Below, piece by piece: positions 43,245 through 54,583 of a stretch of 64,000 bases of DNA. How positions within the stretch are numbered: position 1 is the first letter of the stretch; each line of letters opens with the position of its first letter. Source of the stretch: Cycas panzhihuaensis (taxonomy: Eukaryota; Cycadophyta); the NCBI GenBank assembly GCA_023213395.1, contig CM041465.1, positions 43,035,741-43,099,740 on the forward strand, read 5' to 3'. The notes under the pieces were generated by a model. The model was not told where the DNA came from and made no database searches. It worked only from the letters and a program-made list of their open reading frames with translations. The position numbers and the translations under genes are program-made.

Positions 43245-43341
43245 GTGCATTTCACTTAAGTGATCTAATTTAAAATTCACTTAAGACCCTTTTTAGGAAT
43301 AATCAACTAATGTAATGACCTTGTGACATTAACCCGTTTCA
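43245..43341 (-). repeat. Copia-G 3' LTR, proximal part
   Basis: The right target duplication gtgca of Gypsy-B, then the LTR remainder matching 50054-50140. On the minus strand this is the LTR start (TGAAACGGG). Confidence 0.92.
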
Positions 43342-43775
43342 ATTTCCCCTTAGTGGTAGAAGGTCATTTCATCCTATTTTGTTCTATCCTATGAGGTCTT
43401 CATTTGAGCCTCTTACAAAGCAAACTACTATGAGACTTTTGTGGGAAACCCTCATGGAGAAAAAAAACTCACAGACTTTCTAATCTACTAACTTGGCTCA
43501 GGTGGCTCTTTAAATGAAGCCAGATAGCCAATTAGTGCAATGAATTTTGTAGCTGAAATCTACTGAGTCTCCATATACCATTTGGTCATACCCCATGCCC
43601 TTTCGGGTTTTCACAGGTTCCGATTTTCCAAAATGATACAACTCTTATCCTTTCGCTCCCACAAAGGGGCTTTCACAAATGGGATAGAGCAAAGATTTAC
43701 TCTTGTCCTTTAGCGCCCACAAGGGATTTTGACGAATGATACAGAGTATGATCGTCCTATTGTCATCTCTTTCAA
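43342..43775 (-). other. Copia-G 3' untranslated region with purine tract
   Basis: On the minus strand ctaccactaaggggaaat abuts the LTR (43342-43359). The rest has no protein; it contains two diverged copies of a ~60-bp unit (gatac...actctt.tccttt.gc.cccacaa.gg) at about 43632-43745. Confidence 0.7.
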
Positions 43776-44318
43776 TTAGTTAGAGATGGAGGCCCAAAGG
43801 CCGAGTTGCCTTCGAAACTGTTCAAACTTCACTTTCTTCAGTGGTTTGGTGAAGATATCGGCCACTTGATCTACTGTGGGGCAGTACTCTAGTTTAATTT
43901 TGCCATCATGAACTAGTTCTCTAATTCCGTGGACTTTCGTACTTATATGTTTGGTATGATCGTGAAATATAGGATTTTTAGCAATTTGGATTGTAGATTG
44001 ATTATCCACATGTAAGCTGGTAGAACTTGTTTGGGTGGCATTTAATGCATTCAACAATTTTCTAAGCCATATCACCTCCTTGCTTGTCACAGAAGCAAAA
44101 ATATATTCAGCTTCGGCAGTTGAGTCTGCAACTATATTTTGTCGCCTGGATGTCCATGATATCGGTGTTGTTCCAAGAAATGTTATATACCCGGACGTGG
44201 ATTTTCCTGTGTCTTTATCTCTGGTAAATTTTGAGTCTGTGTATGCATAAAGTTTGAATTCTACATTGGGTTCATACAACAGATCATATTTGTTGGTCGT
44301 CTTCAGGTACCTCAACAC
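43776..44318 (-). pseudogene. pol: Copia-G RNase H (180-codon open frame)
   Basis: Minus strand: VLRYLKTTNKYDLLYEP, YAYTDSKFTRDKDTGKSTSG (Asp; the usual D in DSDWA-type motif is at TDSKF), SWTSRRQNIVADSTAEAEYI (Glu), SLHVDNQSTIQIAKNP (Asp), TKHISTKVHGIRELV, DIFTKPLKKVKFEQFR. The frame is complete to a natural stop. A stop at 44319 separates it from RT. Confidence 0.92.
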
Positions 44319-45447
44319 TCATACTGCAGCCTGCCAATGAGTTTTCTTAGGATTTGTCATGAATTTTGCAAGAATGCCGATAGAGTGTGCAATATCTGGC
44401 CTTGTGTTGGTAGTATAGATGAGACTACCTACAAGTTGCCTATAGAGTGTTGCATCTGCCTCCCTAGTGTCACCATCAGCTGAGAGTTTAGCATTAGATT
44501 CCATAGGTGTAGCCACTAGTCGAGCATCTTCCAACTGAAACTTTGTCAAAAGATCATTGATATATTTTTCTTGGGAGAGAAAGATTTTGCCATTCTTTTG
44601 AGTTACTTCAATTCCCAAGTAAGATTTCATCGACCTGAGGTTAGATAATTCAAAAGTTTTAACAAGGTCCTTCTTTAACTGGCTAATTACCTATTCACTA
44701 TTCCCTGTTATTAGCATATCATCCACAAAGATTAAGAGGTAAGTGACTTTATCATTTTGGCGCTTGATGAATAGTGTTGCATCTATATCTTGATAATTGC
44801 AAATCTCATATCCAAGTTGCCTCATTCTTTCAGACAACTCGGTAAACCAAGCACAAGGTGCTTGTTTTAGGCTGTATAAGGACTTTTTGAGCCTGCAAAC
44901 CTTATGCTCCTGACTGGTAATCTTGTATCCTTCTCGCTGAGCCATATAAATTTCTTCTTTAAGGTCTCCATTGAGAAATGCAGTGTTAACATTGAGTTGG
45001 TGGATTTTCCAACCTTGTTAAGCAACCAAGGTAATAAGAGTTTTGATTGTGGGCCACTTGGTTGTAGGAGCAAAGATTTCAGTGTAGTCGATGCCTTCCC
45101 TTTGCGTGAATCCTTTTGCTACCAACCTCACCTTGTGTTTTTCTAGGGTGCCCTCTGATTTGTACTTGTTTTTGAACACCCATTTATTTTGAACTACCTT
45201 TCTTCCAAGTGGTAGATCAACAACCTCCCATGTACCGTTCTTGATAAGAGATTGGTATTCTTCGTTCGTGGCATTTCTCCAAATTGCATGCTTTATAGAT
45301 TCTTGGTACGTTAGGGGCTCTTCATTAAGAGCAAGGTGCAGTTCTGCTAGTTCAAGCTCAATGGAAAGTGATTCGTGCATCCTTGCTCTATGGGTACTTC
45401 TAGTGCCAGTTTTGCCTACCTCATCTAGTCACATGTCCTTGTGTGGC
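44319..45447 (-). pseudogene. pol: Copia-G reverse transcriptase
   Basis: Minus strand from 45380: AIWRNATNEEYQSLIKNGTW, LVAKGFTQREGIDYTEIFAP, a stop at 45020 (AWQGW position), HQLNVNTAFLNGDLKEEIYM, CRLKKSLYSLKQAPCAWF, then FVDDMLITGNSE (catalytic Asp pair at about 44718; Phe in place of the usual Tyr), a stop at 44690, MKSYLGIEVTQKNG, ATPMESNAKLS, RQLVGSLIYTTNTRPDIAHS. Only a handful of stops. Confidence 0.92.
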
Positions 45448-46320
45448 TAGTAGGCTTCACAAAAACCTCGAGTTGGGAATGAGGTTTTCATTTCCACAAT
45501 CTCTTGGTCTTTATTTTGATCTTGAAAAGGATCATGTGAAATGTTTGGCATGGAGGAAGTTGACGATGTTGGAGAAAATAGGCCAGCCACTAATGTTGGA
45601 GAAGGTGGTCCTTCTGCTATGGCTTTGCCTTTGTCAACTTGGCTGTTCTCAAATGATGGTGCTAGATGTGGCACATTGGTTGGGAGTCACAACTTGTATC
45701 TTCTAGGGCTCTATTGTCAGATTCCAAGATTTTGAGCAACTGTTGAGCATCTCCCCATGGTGACGTAGGTACGATTCAAACTCATTAGAGGTGTACTCGC
45801 CACCGTTGTTAGTTCTGAGTATTTTGATCTTGAGTCCAAATTCATTTTTCACACGGACCTTAAAAGCTTGAAACATAGAAAAAGCTTCATCTTTCTTTGC
45901 AAGAAAAGCAACCCATACTTTCTTGATAAAATCATCAATGAAAGTAATATAGTACCACTTCTGTTTGAGAGAAGGGATGGGCATAGGACCACATATATCC
46001 GAGTGTACAAGCTACAAAGGTTGGCTAGATTTCGACTGACTACGAGGCAAAGGTTGTTTTTGAGATTTGGCAATGATACATGCTTCGCATTTGATGGGCT
46101 TAGTGGAGAGCCTAGGCATACCAGGAAGAGTGGCATGTAGTTCTCTTAAATGATCAATTTTGATTTGTCCCATACGAGCATGCCATAGCGCCGCTTGGGA
46201 CAACTTTTGAGGAGTCAGGGTTATGGTAAAAGTAGAGTCATCATCAACATAGTTGGCTTCAAAGGATGGTGACCCAATTAGGTGAAAAAGTTTGCCATCA
46301 AGAATTCCAGTCATAACCAC
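45448..46320 (-). pseudogene. pol: Copia-G GAG-pre-integrase and truncated integrase
   Basis: Minus strand: LWHARMGQIKIDHLRELHAT, CEACIIAKSQKQPLP (zinc C-X2-C), LVHSDICGPMPIP, FIDDFIKKVWVAF (Asp), KILRTNNGGEYTSNEF where Asp of the usual TDNGGE is Asn. After ESYLRHHGE (about 45760) the sequence jumps to connector-like text; the rest of the core with the catalytic Glu and the C-terminal domain are deleted, roughly 130 or more residues compared with Copia-E. Connector: Ser/Pro-rich to 45447. Confidence 0.88.
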
Positions 46321-47820
46321 AGCATTTGAAGGAGGGTGAATGACACAGAGAGTTTGATTATTTGCAGTTACACTCAGATCAAATCCATGAGAGACAAGGG
46401 TGGATAGGGAGAGCAGGTTCTACTTCAGAGCAAGAATATATAAAACATCAACAAGGGTAAAATCTGGAAGGCCTAGGAGCTTCAGGTAAACAATTCCAAG
46501 TCCTTCAACTGGCTAAGATGATTTGTCAGCCATGTGTACAACACCACCAAATTCAGAGTCAAAATCCTGAAAGAATTGGCAATGACAAGTCATATGTTAT
46601 GTTGCTCCAGTATCCATGACCCAAGATGAAGTATTTGAGGTGGTAGTATTTGCAACTCCAAGTGGTGAAGGCAAAAGTGAATAACTATAACCACAACGAG
46701 CCTCAATATACTTAATGGATCTGTCAACAACATTTGATGAAGTGGTCTCAATTCTTTGAAGGTGTGCATGAGCAAATTGCGTTCCACTGAAAGCATCTTC
46801 AAAAGAAGTATTATCAACATTATGTGCACCATGGTGTTGTCGATAGCTTGGTAGTTTGTTGGTGGCAGTTCTACAATTTTTGGCATAGTGTCATTTTCCA
46901 TGACACCTTTGGCACACAATTATTTGATTTCCAGTCCCACAAGAAGTATTAGGCTGGCCAGATTATCTCTAATTGTTGGATCTGTGTCTAGGTTGATTAT
47001 TTTGGCCTTGACCTTGAGATTGTTTTTGTAGGAGTTGAGGAGCCTGTTGAACATGAGGACGTTGTCATTGTTGTCTACCTCTGCCTCTTCTGCGGGAATT
47101 ACCACCTCTGTGAGAGGATTGACCTTGATTTTTGGTATAAAAAAGATCTTCCATTTCAAAAGCAGCATCGACTAGATCTGATATAGTGGCAAAGTTGGTA
47201 TCAAAGGTCTTATCAAATTCTATGAACTTATCAGCAAGAGCCTCAAAGTTTAGGGTCTTCAAGGTGCCACTAGATTGAACACTTCCCAGTAGATTTTTAT
47301 AGTCTGGGATATGGAGACATGTCTGAATGAAGAAAGCCCATGTAATGCATTGAGTCTTGAAATATTTATTGATGGTTTGCTTGATTGGACGAAGGATATT
47401 GATTGTCTCACTTGTGTGTCCTTTCTGCATATTCAATTTGTTCATCTTCAACACAAAGTGAACAAATTCTAAGTCTGATTTAGTGTCAAAGTTCTTCTTG
47501 AGAACTTCAAGAACGTTCCATGCTATATCGTGTACGGCTTCATCAATGAGATTATGCAGGGAATAATCAGTGACAAGAAGTATTCTTGCACGGATTTTAT
47601 CATCATCAAGTTCCCATTGGCATTTGGCTATGGCTTCAGTGGGAGTAGTTCCTCCAGAAGCAGGTGTGGTAGCTGTAGCAGCAACAATTGATGTAAGTTA
47701 CAAGTGACCTCGCCAATGACCTTTATACTTTGCAGCGTTTCTGACACAAGTGAATCACATGTCCCAATTTTCTTTCCCTTTAAGAATGCAGTTCACATTT
47801 AGCTTGAATTGTGAAAACAT
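46321..47820 (-). pseudogene. gag: Copia-G gag and protease
   Basis: The ATG at 47818-47820 gives MFSQFKLNVNCILKGKENW. Capsid is open at 47065-47454 (NLLGSVQSSGTLKTLNFEAL, DLVDAAFEMEDLFY), then a Ser/Arg/Gly-rich segment (SRRRGRGRQQ). The zinc knuckle about 46925-46880 has C, C, H, C in place but a stop inside (CQRCHGK-stop-HYAKNC). Protease: SWVMDTGAT then a stop and HMTCHC at about 46600; LLGLPDFTLVDVLYI, LLSLSTLVSHGFDL. Several stops and shifts. Confidence 0.86.
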
Positions 47821-49830
47821 GGTGTCTTTTGAGAAGGGAAGAAATTAACAAGGGACTATAAAAGTGATGGCAATAAATGACCGATCACTATTTACAAATG
47901 GGAGATGCAATGAAGCAGTGTAGCAGAATGAAGAAGAAGTGAGAATGGTTGCTCAAAGATGAAGGGAGCAACTTAGAGAAAAGTCACCAACACTTGTGAC
48001 AAATATTAACCTAACGCAGTAGGAATTTGAGAAGCACTATGATTAAAATTGGCCATCAACACTTGTGGCAAGTATTAACCTGACGCAGTAGGAATATGAG
48101 AAACACTATGATTGTGATTACACTATGGATCACTTTTTATAAATAAGTAAGTGCTCAATATACAAGATTATAGGCCAATGTGGAAGTTGACATCATTGGG
48201 TGTACACAACTTGAAACTCAAATGTAGGATGTGTAATCAACCCAATAACCTCTAACTTGTATCCAACATGTAGTTGAGGTTGTTGAATGGATGCCTAGGC
48301 TTCTAGTAGAATTAAGTTGGGCTTCACTCGTGATACCCGCAATTGTGCTTAGTGATGAAATCCAAGTCACAATGGAGCCCAGGTACTCCCAATACTCACC
48401 CAATTCACTAATGAGTAGTTATATACTTCCTTCGAAGAGTGGCACGTGCATATCCATCGCTATGACGGATATTGGACCGAGTATATTTTAGTGTTGTATT
48501 AAAGTTTCAATTTTCTCGGTTGGTTATCAGTATGATCCCTGATTGAGGCACGATGGTATGGGTGTCCAAACCTCACTAATATTTTGGTTCAGTCCAGTCC
48601 CAACTTGAAACCCACACCTCTTTTATGGCACGACATATTACCAACCAAGGTATCTCAACCTTGGCAAGTATGTGAACATGTACAAGATGGCAGAAAATAA
48701 CGTACGTGATGCGTTCCTTTTAGGGAGAGTGAAAAGATTATTGAATTTGCATCAAACGTACATATAACTGGAAATAGAGTGCTTGCTTGGAGTGCTTGTT
48801 TGGAGTGTCTTTAGAGTGCTTACTTGAAGTGATTTTGGAATGCTGAAATTTATTGCTGATGAGTGAGTGAGGACACCGAATATTGCTCTGATCCAAGTGT
48901 TTTTTACTCACTTTTACAATGGATTTTTAAGCCTTATAAAAAGAAGGAAGAAAATTTCTTCACTTTTTTTTTTTAAACAAAAAAGTAGTCTTCACTAAAA
49001 CAACAATAACTTTCTCCCACGATAACGAAATTGAGTTCCGATTTTTTTGCTGCAAACTAGACTCGGAGCTGCATCTTTAGGAAGTGGAATCAGATTTAAA
49101 TGAATTCTGCAAAATTTTTGGCAGTTCCGCAAACTAGACAGAATATATTTTTTCAAAATTCTTACTAAAAATAACTGTTGTTCACTAAAACAACAATAAC
49201 TTTTTCATATGACGACGAAATTGGGTGTCGGTTTTTGCACTGGAAACTAGACTCAGAGCCTCATCTTTAGCGATTGGAATCAAGTCAATTGAAGCTTTGT
49301 AGAATTTTTGGCAGACCTATGAAGTTCAACAAGCAGATTTTATTTTTGTAAATAATTTAACGTGCAAATATTTCATCAACATATGATACCATATGAAATT
49401 TCCATCATTTTTTGATCACCAAGATCCCAATATAGGTAAGGTGAGAGCATACAATGATGGATATTTTAAATGGCTCCAAATTCTTAAAAAAAATTGGCAG
49501 AACCTCCCTTTATAAACATTCTTCTAAATGCTGAAAAAATTTCGGCTGCATTCCCCTTGTTAAATGGACAGAAAGAGGGGAAAGAAAAGAAGAATGAGAT
49601 AGCATAAATGGCTACTAAAGGATTGGAGTCCTTGGGCCTTACAACTCCTTGTATTGTGCTTCCAAACTTGCAAAAGAGAAGGGGAAAGCAAACAATACTA
49701 AATATGCTATGATAAAAACTTGAAAATATTTTCAAATCCACTTTCATAATCTCCTTCACCACATAGATTATGCGGGAGAAGGAAGTGATGGCTCCATTGC
49801 AAGTGCAAGTGAGGAATATGAAGGAAGCAA
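47821..49830 (-). other. Copia-G leader with two tandem duplications
   Basis: About 2 kb without a recognisable protein. A tandem pair of ~70 bp at 47986-48120 (caacacttgtg.ca.a.tattaacct.acgcagtaggaat). A tandem pair of 190-bp units begins at 48991 and 49181, both opening ttcactaaaacaacaataac and containing tttttggcag; the second is shorter or more diverged at its end. Confidence 0.75.
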
Positions 49831-49842
49831 GCTCTGATATCA
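49831..49842 (-). promoter_or_regulatory. Copia-G primer-binding site
   Basis: On the minus strand TGATATCAGAGC, one base from the iMet complement, two bases inside the LTR. Confidence 0.88.
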
Positions 49843-49844
49843 CA

Positions 49845-50140
49845 TGAAAGGAGTGGATCTATCCTTCATCTCCATGCACTAAACACAAAGGCAAACATGG
49901 GAGCAAGAGAGACTTGAGAGAAAAAGAGTAGCTCTCACAAAATGGGGAGGTAAGAATGAGCCTCCTCAATTGAGCTTTTACTTTTATATTGAGAGAGGGA
50001 GCATTAGAGTTAGGTGAAATGAAATTACACAATGCATATAAAAGTGCATTTCACTTAAGTGATCTAATTTAAAGTTCACTTAAGACCCTTTTTAAGAATA
50101 ATCAACTAATGTAATGACCTTGTGATATTAACCCATTTCA
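49845..50140 (-). repeat. Copia-G 5' LTR
   Basis: 296 bp; plus-strand text tgaaaggagtgg...cccatttca. Matches 37176-37381 and 43250-43341. Followed by acttg. Confidence 0.93.
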
Positions 50141-50391
50141 ACTTGGAGGGCTTCATGTTTGACAAGTGTTAAACATGCAAACTATGCCATTAGCATGTGG
50201 GACAAGTGTCCCTTAGGCTTTCTTGTGAGCAAAAGTGCATGGTACATTGACCCTCAAGTCACAACATTGTGCTACTAGAAAGAATGTGGGTGTGTACTTT
50301 ATCACATTAGGTGATAAGACACCTTTACATAAAGTAAATAATGTTACAATATAAAGTACATCACCTAACATTTAAACATAAAGGTTTAACA
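50141..50391 (-). repeat. Copia-F 3' LTR, proximal part
   Basis: Right target duplication of Copia-G, then LTR matching 56826-57075. On the minus strand the LTR starts TGTTAAACCTTTATG at 50391, preceded by the purine tract taaggtgggg (50392-50401). Confidence 0.92.
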
Positions 50392-51141
50392 CCCCACCTT
50401 AATGTTTATAATGTTAAGTCGGACACCAAGACCATCACTGAATTTCTTGAACTTTTCTCTACCAAGTGGCTTGGTAAAGATATATGCTAGTTGCTGGTTT
50501 GTGTGTTTGTAGAATAGGTTGATCTCACCGTTCTGCACATGCTCTTTGATGAAATAGTTATAAACCTCAATGTGTTTGGTTCTTGCATGAAAGACTAGAT
50601 TCTTAGTCAATGTGAGCACACTTTGGTTGTCATAATATATCCTGGTGGGGTGATCTTGCTCAAGTCCAAAGTCACTAAGAATCCTCCTTAGCCAAATAGC
50701 CTCATAAGTTGCGCTGATTGTAGCTTTGTACTCTGTTTCCGTGGAGGACAAAGTAACATTGGGTTGCCTCTTACAATTCTACTAAATAACTCCTAATCTA
50801 AGGTGAAAATAATATCTTGAGGTCAATCTGCGACTATCTTGGCATCCTGCCCAATCAGAATCTGAGAACCCTCCCAAGATGAAGTTCTCATTATGTGCAG
50901 ATTGAAGGCCATGCTGCAATGTGCCTCTGAGATATCTTAGTATACATTTTGTTGCATTACAATGCTTCTGATTGGGTTGAGACATGTACCTGGAACAAAT
51001 ACCAATTGCAAATGAAAGATCCGATCTAGTGTTGGTGAGATAGATTAGGCTACCCATTAGTTGCCGATATAATGTGGGATTTGTTGGTGTTGCTTCCTCA
51101 TCAAGTGATAACTTCGTTCCATTCTCCATGAGTATATGCAA
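50392..51141 (-). pseudogene. pol: Copia-F RNase H
   Basis: Minus strand: LYRQLMGSLIYLTNTRSDLS, ILRYLRGTLQHGLQ, GGFSDSDWAGCQDSRRLTSR (Asp), a shift/stop at about 50760, MSSTETEYKATISA (Glu), YYDNQSVLTLTKN (Asp), IFTKPLGREKFKKFSDGLGV. The residues closely follow those of Copia-A, confirming the same family. Confidence 0.9.
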
Positions 51142-52340
51142 ATATTTACAATTCTCTATTCTGAATTGCTACAAAATGTCCCAAGAATATTTGGCTTGGG
51201 AAATGAAGATATGACTTGGTTGTTGCTACACCTCCATGCCTAAAAAGTAATGGAGAAGTCCAAGATTAGTCATCTCAAAGCTCCTCTTAAGGTCATTTTG
51301 GAGAATTTGTATCATCTTAGTGTCACTCCCAGTGATCACTAAGTCATCAACGTACAAAACGACAAAGACAACATTGTTCTTGCTAACTTTTATTTATAAG
51401 TTAGGATTTGATGAGGATCGATGATATCCATGTCTCAGAAATTAATGATCAATTTTAGAGTACCATGCTTGAGGGGTCTGTTTCAATCCATACAAAGCAT
51501 TTTTAAGGTGACAGACTAAATGTTTTTTGCCATTGTAACATATCTAGGAGGTTGCTCCAAATAAGCCTTCTCTTGAAGATTACCATTGAGAAAGATGCTC
51601 TTTACATCCATTTGATAAATTGACCACTTGCATTGAGTAGCTAAGGCCAATATTAATCTGATGGTGTTCATATTTGCCATAGGTGCAAATGTCTCATCAT
51701 AATCAATGCCTTCTTTTTGCTTGAAGTCCTTGGCAACTATTTGAGCCTTATAACACTCAATTGTTCCATCATACTAGAATATGGTTTTATACACCCATTT
51801 ACAACTGATTGCCTACTTGTTCTTAGGCAATTCGACCAAATCCTAAGTTTCATTCTTTTCAATAGAATGGATTTTTTCATTCATAGCAACTTTCCACTTT
51901 TCACTTTTACATGCCTTCTCAAAAGTAGAAGGCTCATCTATACAAAGCACTTCGACCATAAGTGCATAGTTAATAATTTGTTGCCTCATTTTAGATGGAT
52001 ATTTTCCTTCAATGACTTGATTGTTCTTTATCGTTTGAGTATACCATTTGAGTAGTTTTTTTGTGGATATAACTTGGACATCAATATCTTGGGGCTATAA
52101 TGATTGATCAATAGAAGAGCTACTAGGGTGAAGTGGAGCTGGAGTTAAAGTAGACGAAGAGGCAACATGAGTAGATGATGAACATGGTGTGGAAGATTGT
52201 GAGTGAAGGAATTCCTCAATAATCTGCTTGCTTTTTCAAGAGGAAGATGGATGGATGTTGGTTTTGTCTCTTCATTATCATCAACAAAGATTACATCAAT
52301 AGATATATGCATTTTCTTGGCAATGGAGTCATACACTCTA
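51142..52340 (-). pseudogene. pol: Copia-F connector and reverse transcriptase
   Basis: Minus strand: connector with Ser/Thr-rich text 52080-52340; RT from about 51940 with stops. KWSIYQMDVKSIFLNGNLQE at about 51630-51570 and the catalytic LYVDDLVITGSD at about 51350-51315. An indel near 51480 breaks the middle. More stops than in Copia-A. Confidence 0.82.
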
Positions 52341-53290
52341 TATACTTTGTTGCTAAGAGAGTAACCAAGGAAAATACATTTGAGACTGTTATGATCTAAG
52401 TTCTTTCTTTGTTGTTAGGGAATGTGCATATAAGCAGTGCACACAAAGTCCTCAAATGGCTAATAGTTGGCTTTTTGCTAGACCAAGCCTCCTCTAGTGT
52501 GATATCGATGACTATTGTAGTTAGGCTCTTATTGGCCACATAAGCTGTTATATGGAATGCTTTTGCCCAATAGGGAAGATGAAACCCTTTTGCATGCATC
52601 ATGGCTTTGGCTCTGTTGGCCAAAGTCCTGTTCATTCTCGCAGATACTTCATTCTGTTGAGGTGTGTGAGAAACAATGAATTGTCTCTTGATTCCATTGT
52701 CCTTGCATAATTGATTAAACTCTCTTGAGGTAAATTCACTTCCATTGTTAGATCTCAACATTTTGATTGAGGATTCTGACTCATTTTCCACCTCAAGCTT
52801 GAATTTCTTGAAATTTTCTAATACTTTAGATTTGTGTTTGATGAAGTAAATCCAAATCTTGTGTGAAAAGTAATCAATGGAGGTGATGTAGTACAATGCT
52901 CCTCTAAGAGATGATGTGAACATGGGTCCTCATAGATCTATGTGAACCAGTTGCAAAGATTGTGTTGCATGCCATGCCTTGCCTTTAGGAAAAGGCTCTC
53001 TATACTGTTTTCCCATAATACTTGCTTCACAAAAATATTTTGATACTGATATTTTTGGAAGCCCGTATAACATGTTTTTTCTAAACATCGTTTTGATGTT
53101 ATCTAGGCTTAAGTGGCTTAGGTTGTTATGCCAAAGTTGCTCTTTGGTCATAGATTGTGTAACAGAATATGCTGGAGTAGTTTCATGTGTAATATTTGAT
53201 GCATCCAATTTGTAAAGGCCATGGTCTTCATGATCAATGGCAACCACTTGATCATATCAATCACTAATGGTACATTTTCTACCTTTAAAC
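52341..53290 (-). pseudogene. pol: Copia-F GAG-pre-integrase and integrase
   Basis: Minus strand: GLYKLDASNITHE, LWHNNLSHLSLDNIKTMF, KYFCEASIMGKQY, then integrase 52396-52923: ITSIDYFSHKIWIYF (first Asp kept, second Asp of FIDD changed to Tyr), IKMLRSNNGSEFTSREF where the second catalytic Asp is Asn, QNEVSARMNRTL where the catalytic Glu reads Ala. Thus at least two catalytic residues are gone. Then KCIFLGYSL and a KMHISIDVIF end. Confidence 0.88.
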
Positions 53291-53620
53291 AATATGCTTA
53301 TCTATTGTTTATCCAATTGACTAATAGATAAGAGATGTTTATGCATTGAAGGTATCATGTAGGCATCAATTGTGGGGAATATGGAAATAGGGTGATTTGG
53401 AAAATGAAAAGAGGCAATTTTGCCTACTCTAAATATCTCAACTGACTCATTGTTGCCAAAAGTAATTGTTTGCCCTCTTCCTTCGTTAATATCATAGAGC
53501 AATTGTTCATCACCTGTTATGTGTTGAGATGCTCTCGAGTCAGTGATCCATGTGTTATCACTTTGTGAGTTGTGATAAGTACAAAACAATTGGCCCTCAT
53601 TAACAAATTCGTTGGTGTGG
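53291..53620 (-). pseudogene. pol: Copia-F protease
   Basis: Minus strand 53589-53302: TWITDSRASQHITGDEQLLY, in which the active-site DSGA reads DSRA, so the glycine next to the catalytic Asp is lost. ITFGNNESVEIFRVGKIASF and PSMHKHLLSISQLDKQ follow as in Copia-A. Confidence 0.9.
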
Positions 53621-54583
53621 CATTGGTTGCCACCTCTAAAGCCCCCTTGCCCTTGTTGACCTCCTCGAAATCCACCTCAATTTCATCTAGGGGTTGTTGT
53701 TGCTGTTGCTAATTTTGTTGCTAACATGGTTACTACTGTCATTGCTATTGTCTTGGTTGCTAGAACTGTTGCTACTGCTGCATATCGGGTTGCCTTTTCC
53801 GACATTCTGGTGCAATGTGGCTCATCTTGCCATAATAATGACATGTGACATTGGCCTTTGATGTGGCAATGTTCATATTCTTAAATTGTTTGTGAAGAGA
53901 TTGCTTGGGATTCTGCTTGGCCTTATATTTGGTCGTGAATGCAGCTGATGTAGATGGTTCATTTTGTCAAGAGTAGATTTGCTTCTCTCAAAGTTAAAGA
54001 CTTTCAAGTTCATTGAAAGTCAATGTGCCAAGTGTGTTGACTCTTCTAATTGAAGAGATGAAGTTATTGTATTCTCTTGGTAATGCATGCAATGTAGCAA
54101 TAAAAAGTTCATCCTTCGAAATTGGTTTCCCAAGAGTATTCAACTCATTACTAATTTCTTTGATAGAAGACAAAAATATCGACATAGTCTCAACATATCT
54201 TAAAGTATACAACTTAGTTTTTGTCTTTTTAATGTGAGCATCATCTTTCCTTTTGTACAATGAAATCAAGATGTCCAAGCTTCCTTTGAAGTACGAATAC
54301 ACGCAATATTTTGATCAGCATTTGTATTAACAATCATATGAAGAAAAACTAAGGCAATTTCATCCTTAGCTACTCATGCAGCAACTAACGCAGGATCAAG
54401 TAGAATGATTATATTGTTATCACTTGGGCTTCTAGTTGGAATAGTTTTGGGATTCTTCTTAGATACAAATATGCAAAACTCATTCATGATCAACAAATTT
54501 TTTGTTTGTCTTTTTCACTTTTGAAAATTATCTTGTCCATTTAACTTGATAGTGCATGCATTAAGCATATTAAGAGTATCCAT
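53621..54583 (-). pseudogene. gag: Copia-F gag
   Basis: The start ATG at 54581-54583 gives MDTLNMLNACTIKLNGQDNF, matching Copia-A. A stop at a conserved tryptophan soon after; open at 53994-54302: LISLYKRKDDAHIKKTKTKL, SIFLSSIKEISNELNTLGKP, LHALPREYNNFISSI. The zinc knuckle at about 53850-53808 reads CHYYGKMSHIAPEC, so the second Cys is Tyr; in Copia-A the fourth Cys is lost instead. A Gln-rich stretch (plus strand ttgctgttgct) follows. Confidence 0.88.

Larger units (their letters stand above)
37176..50140 (-). mobile_element. Copia-G, LTR retrotransposon carrying Gypsy-B in its 3' LTR
   Basis: Minus-strand Copia. 5' LTR 49845-50140 (296 bp); 3' LTR 37176-37381 plus 43250-43341. Target duplication ccttg (37171-37175) / acttg (50141-50145), one mismatch; the undamaged Copia-F copy at 56815 confirms the join. 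Domains on the minus strand from 47820 (gag) to 43776 (RNase H end). Integrase is truncated by an internal deletion. It is a different Copia subfamily from the others here (FVDD in RT, DTGAT protease). Confidence 0.93.

Noticed and set aside
43632-43745. Possible short repeat array or CRISPR-like pattern
   Set aside because: Only two diverged copies of one ~60-bp unit in the Copia-G 3' region, in a plant nuclear context.
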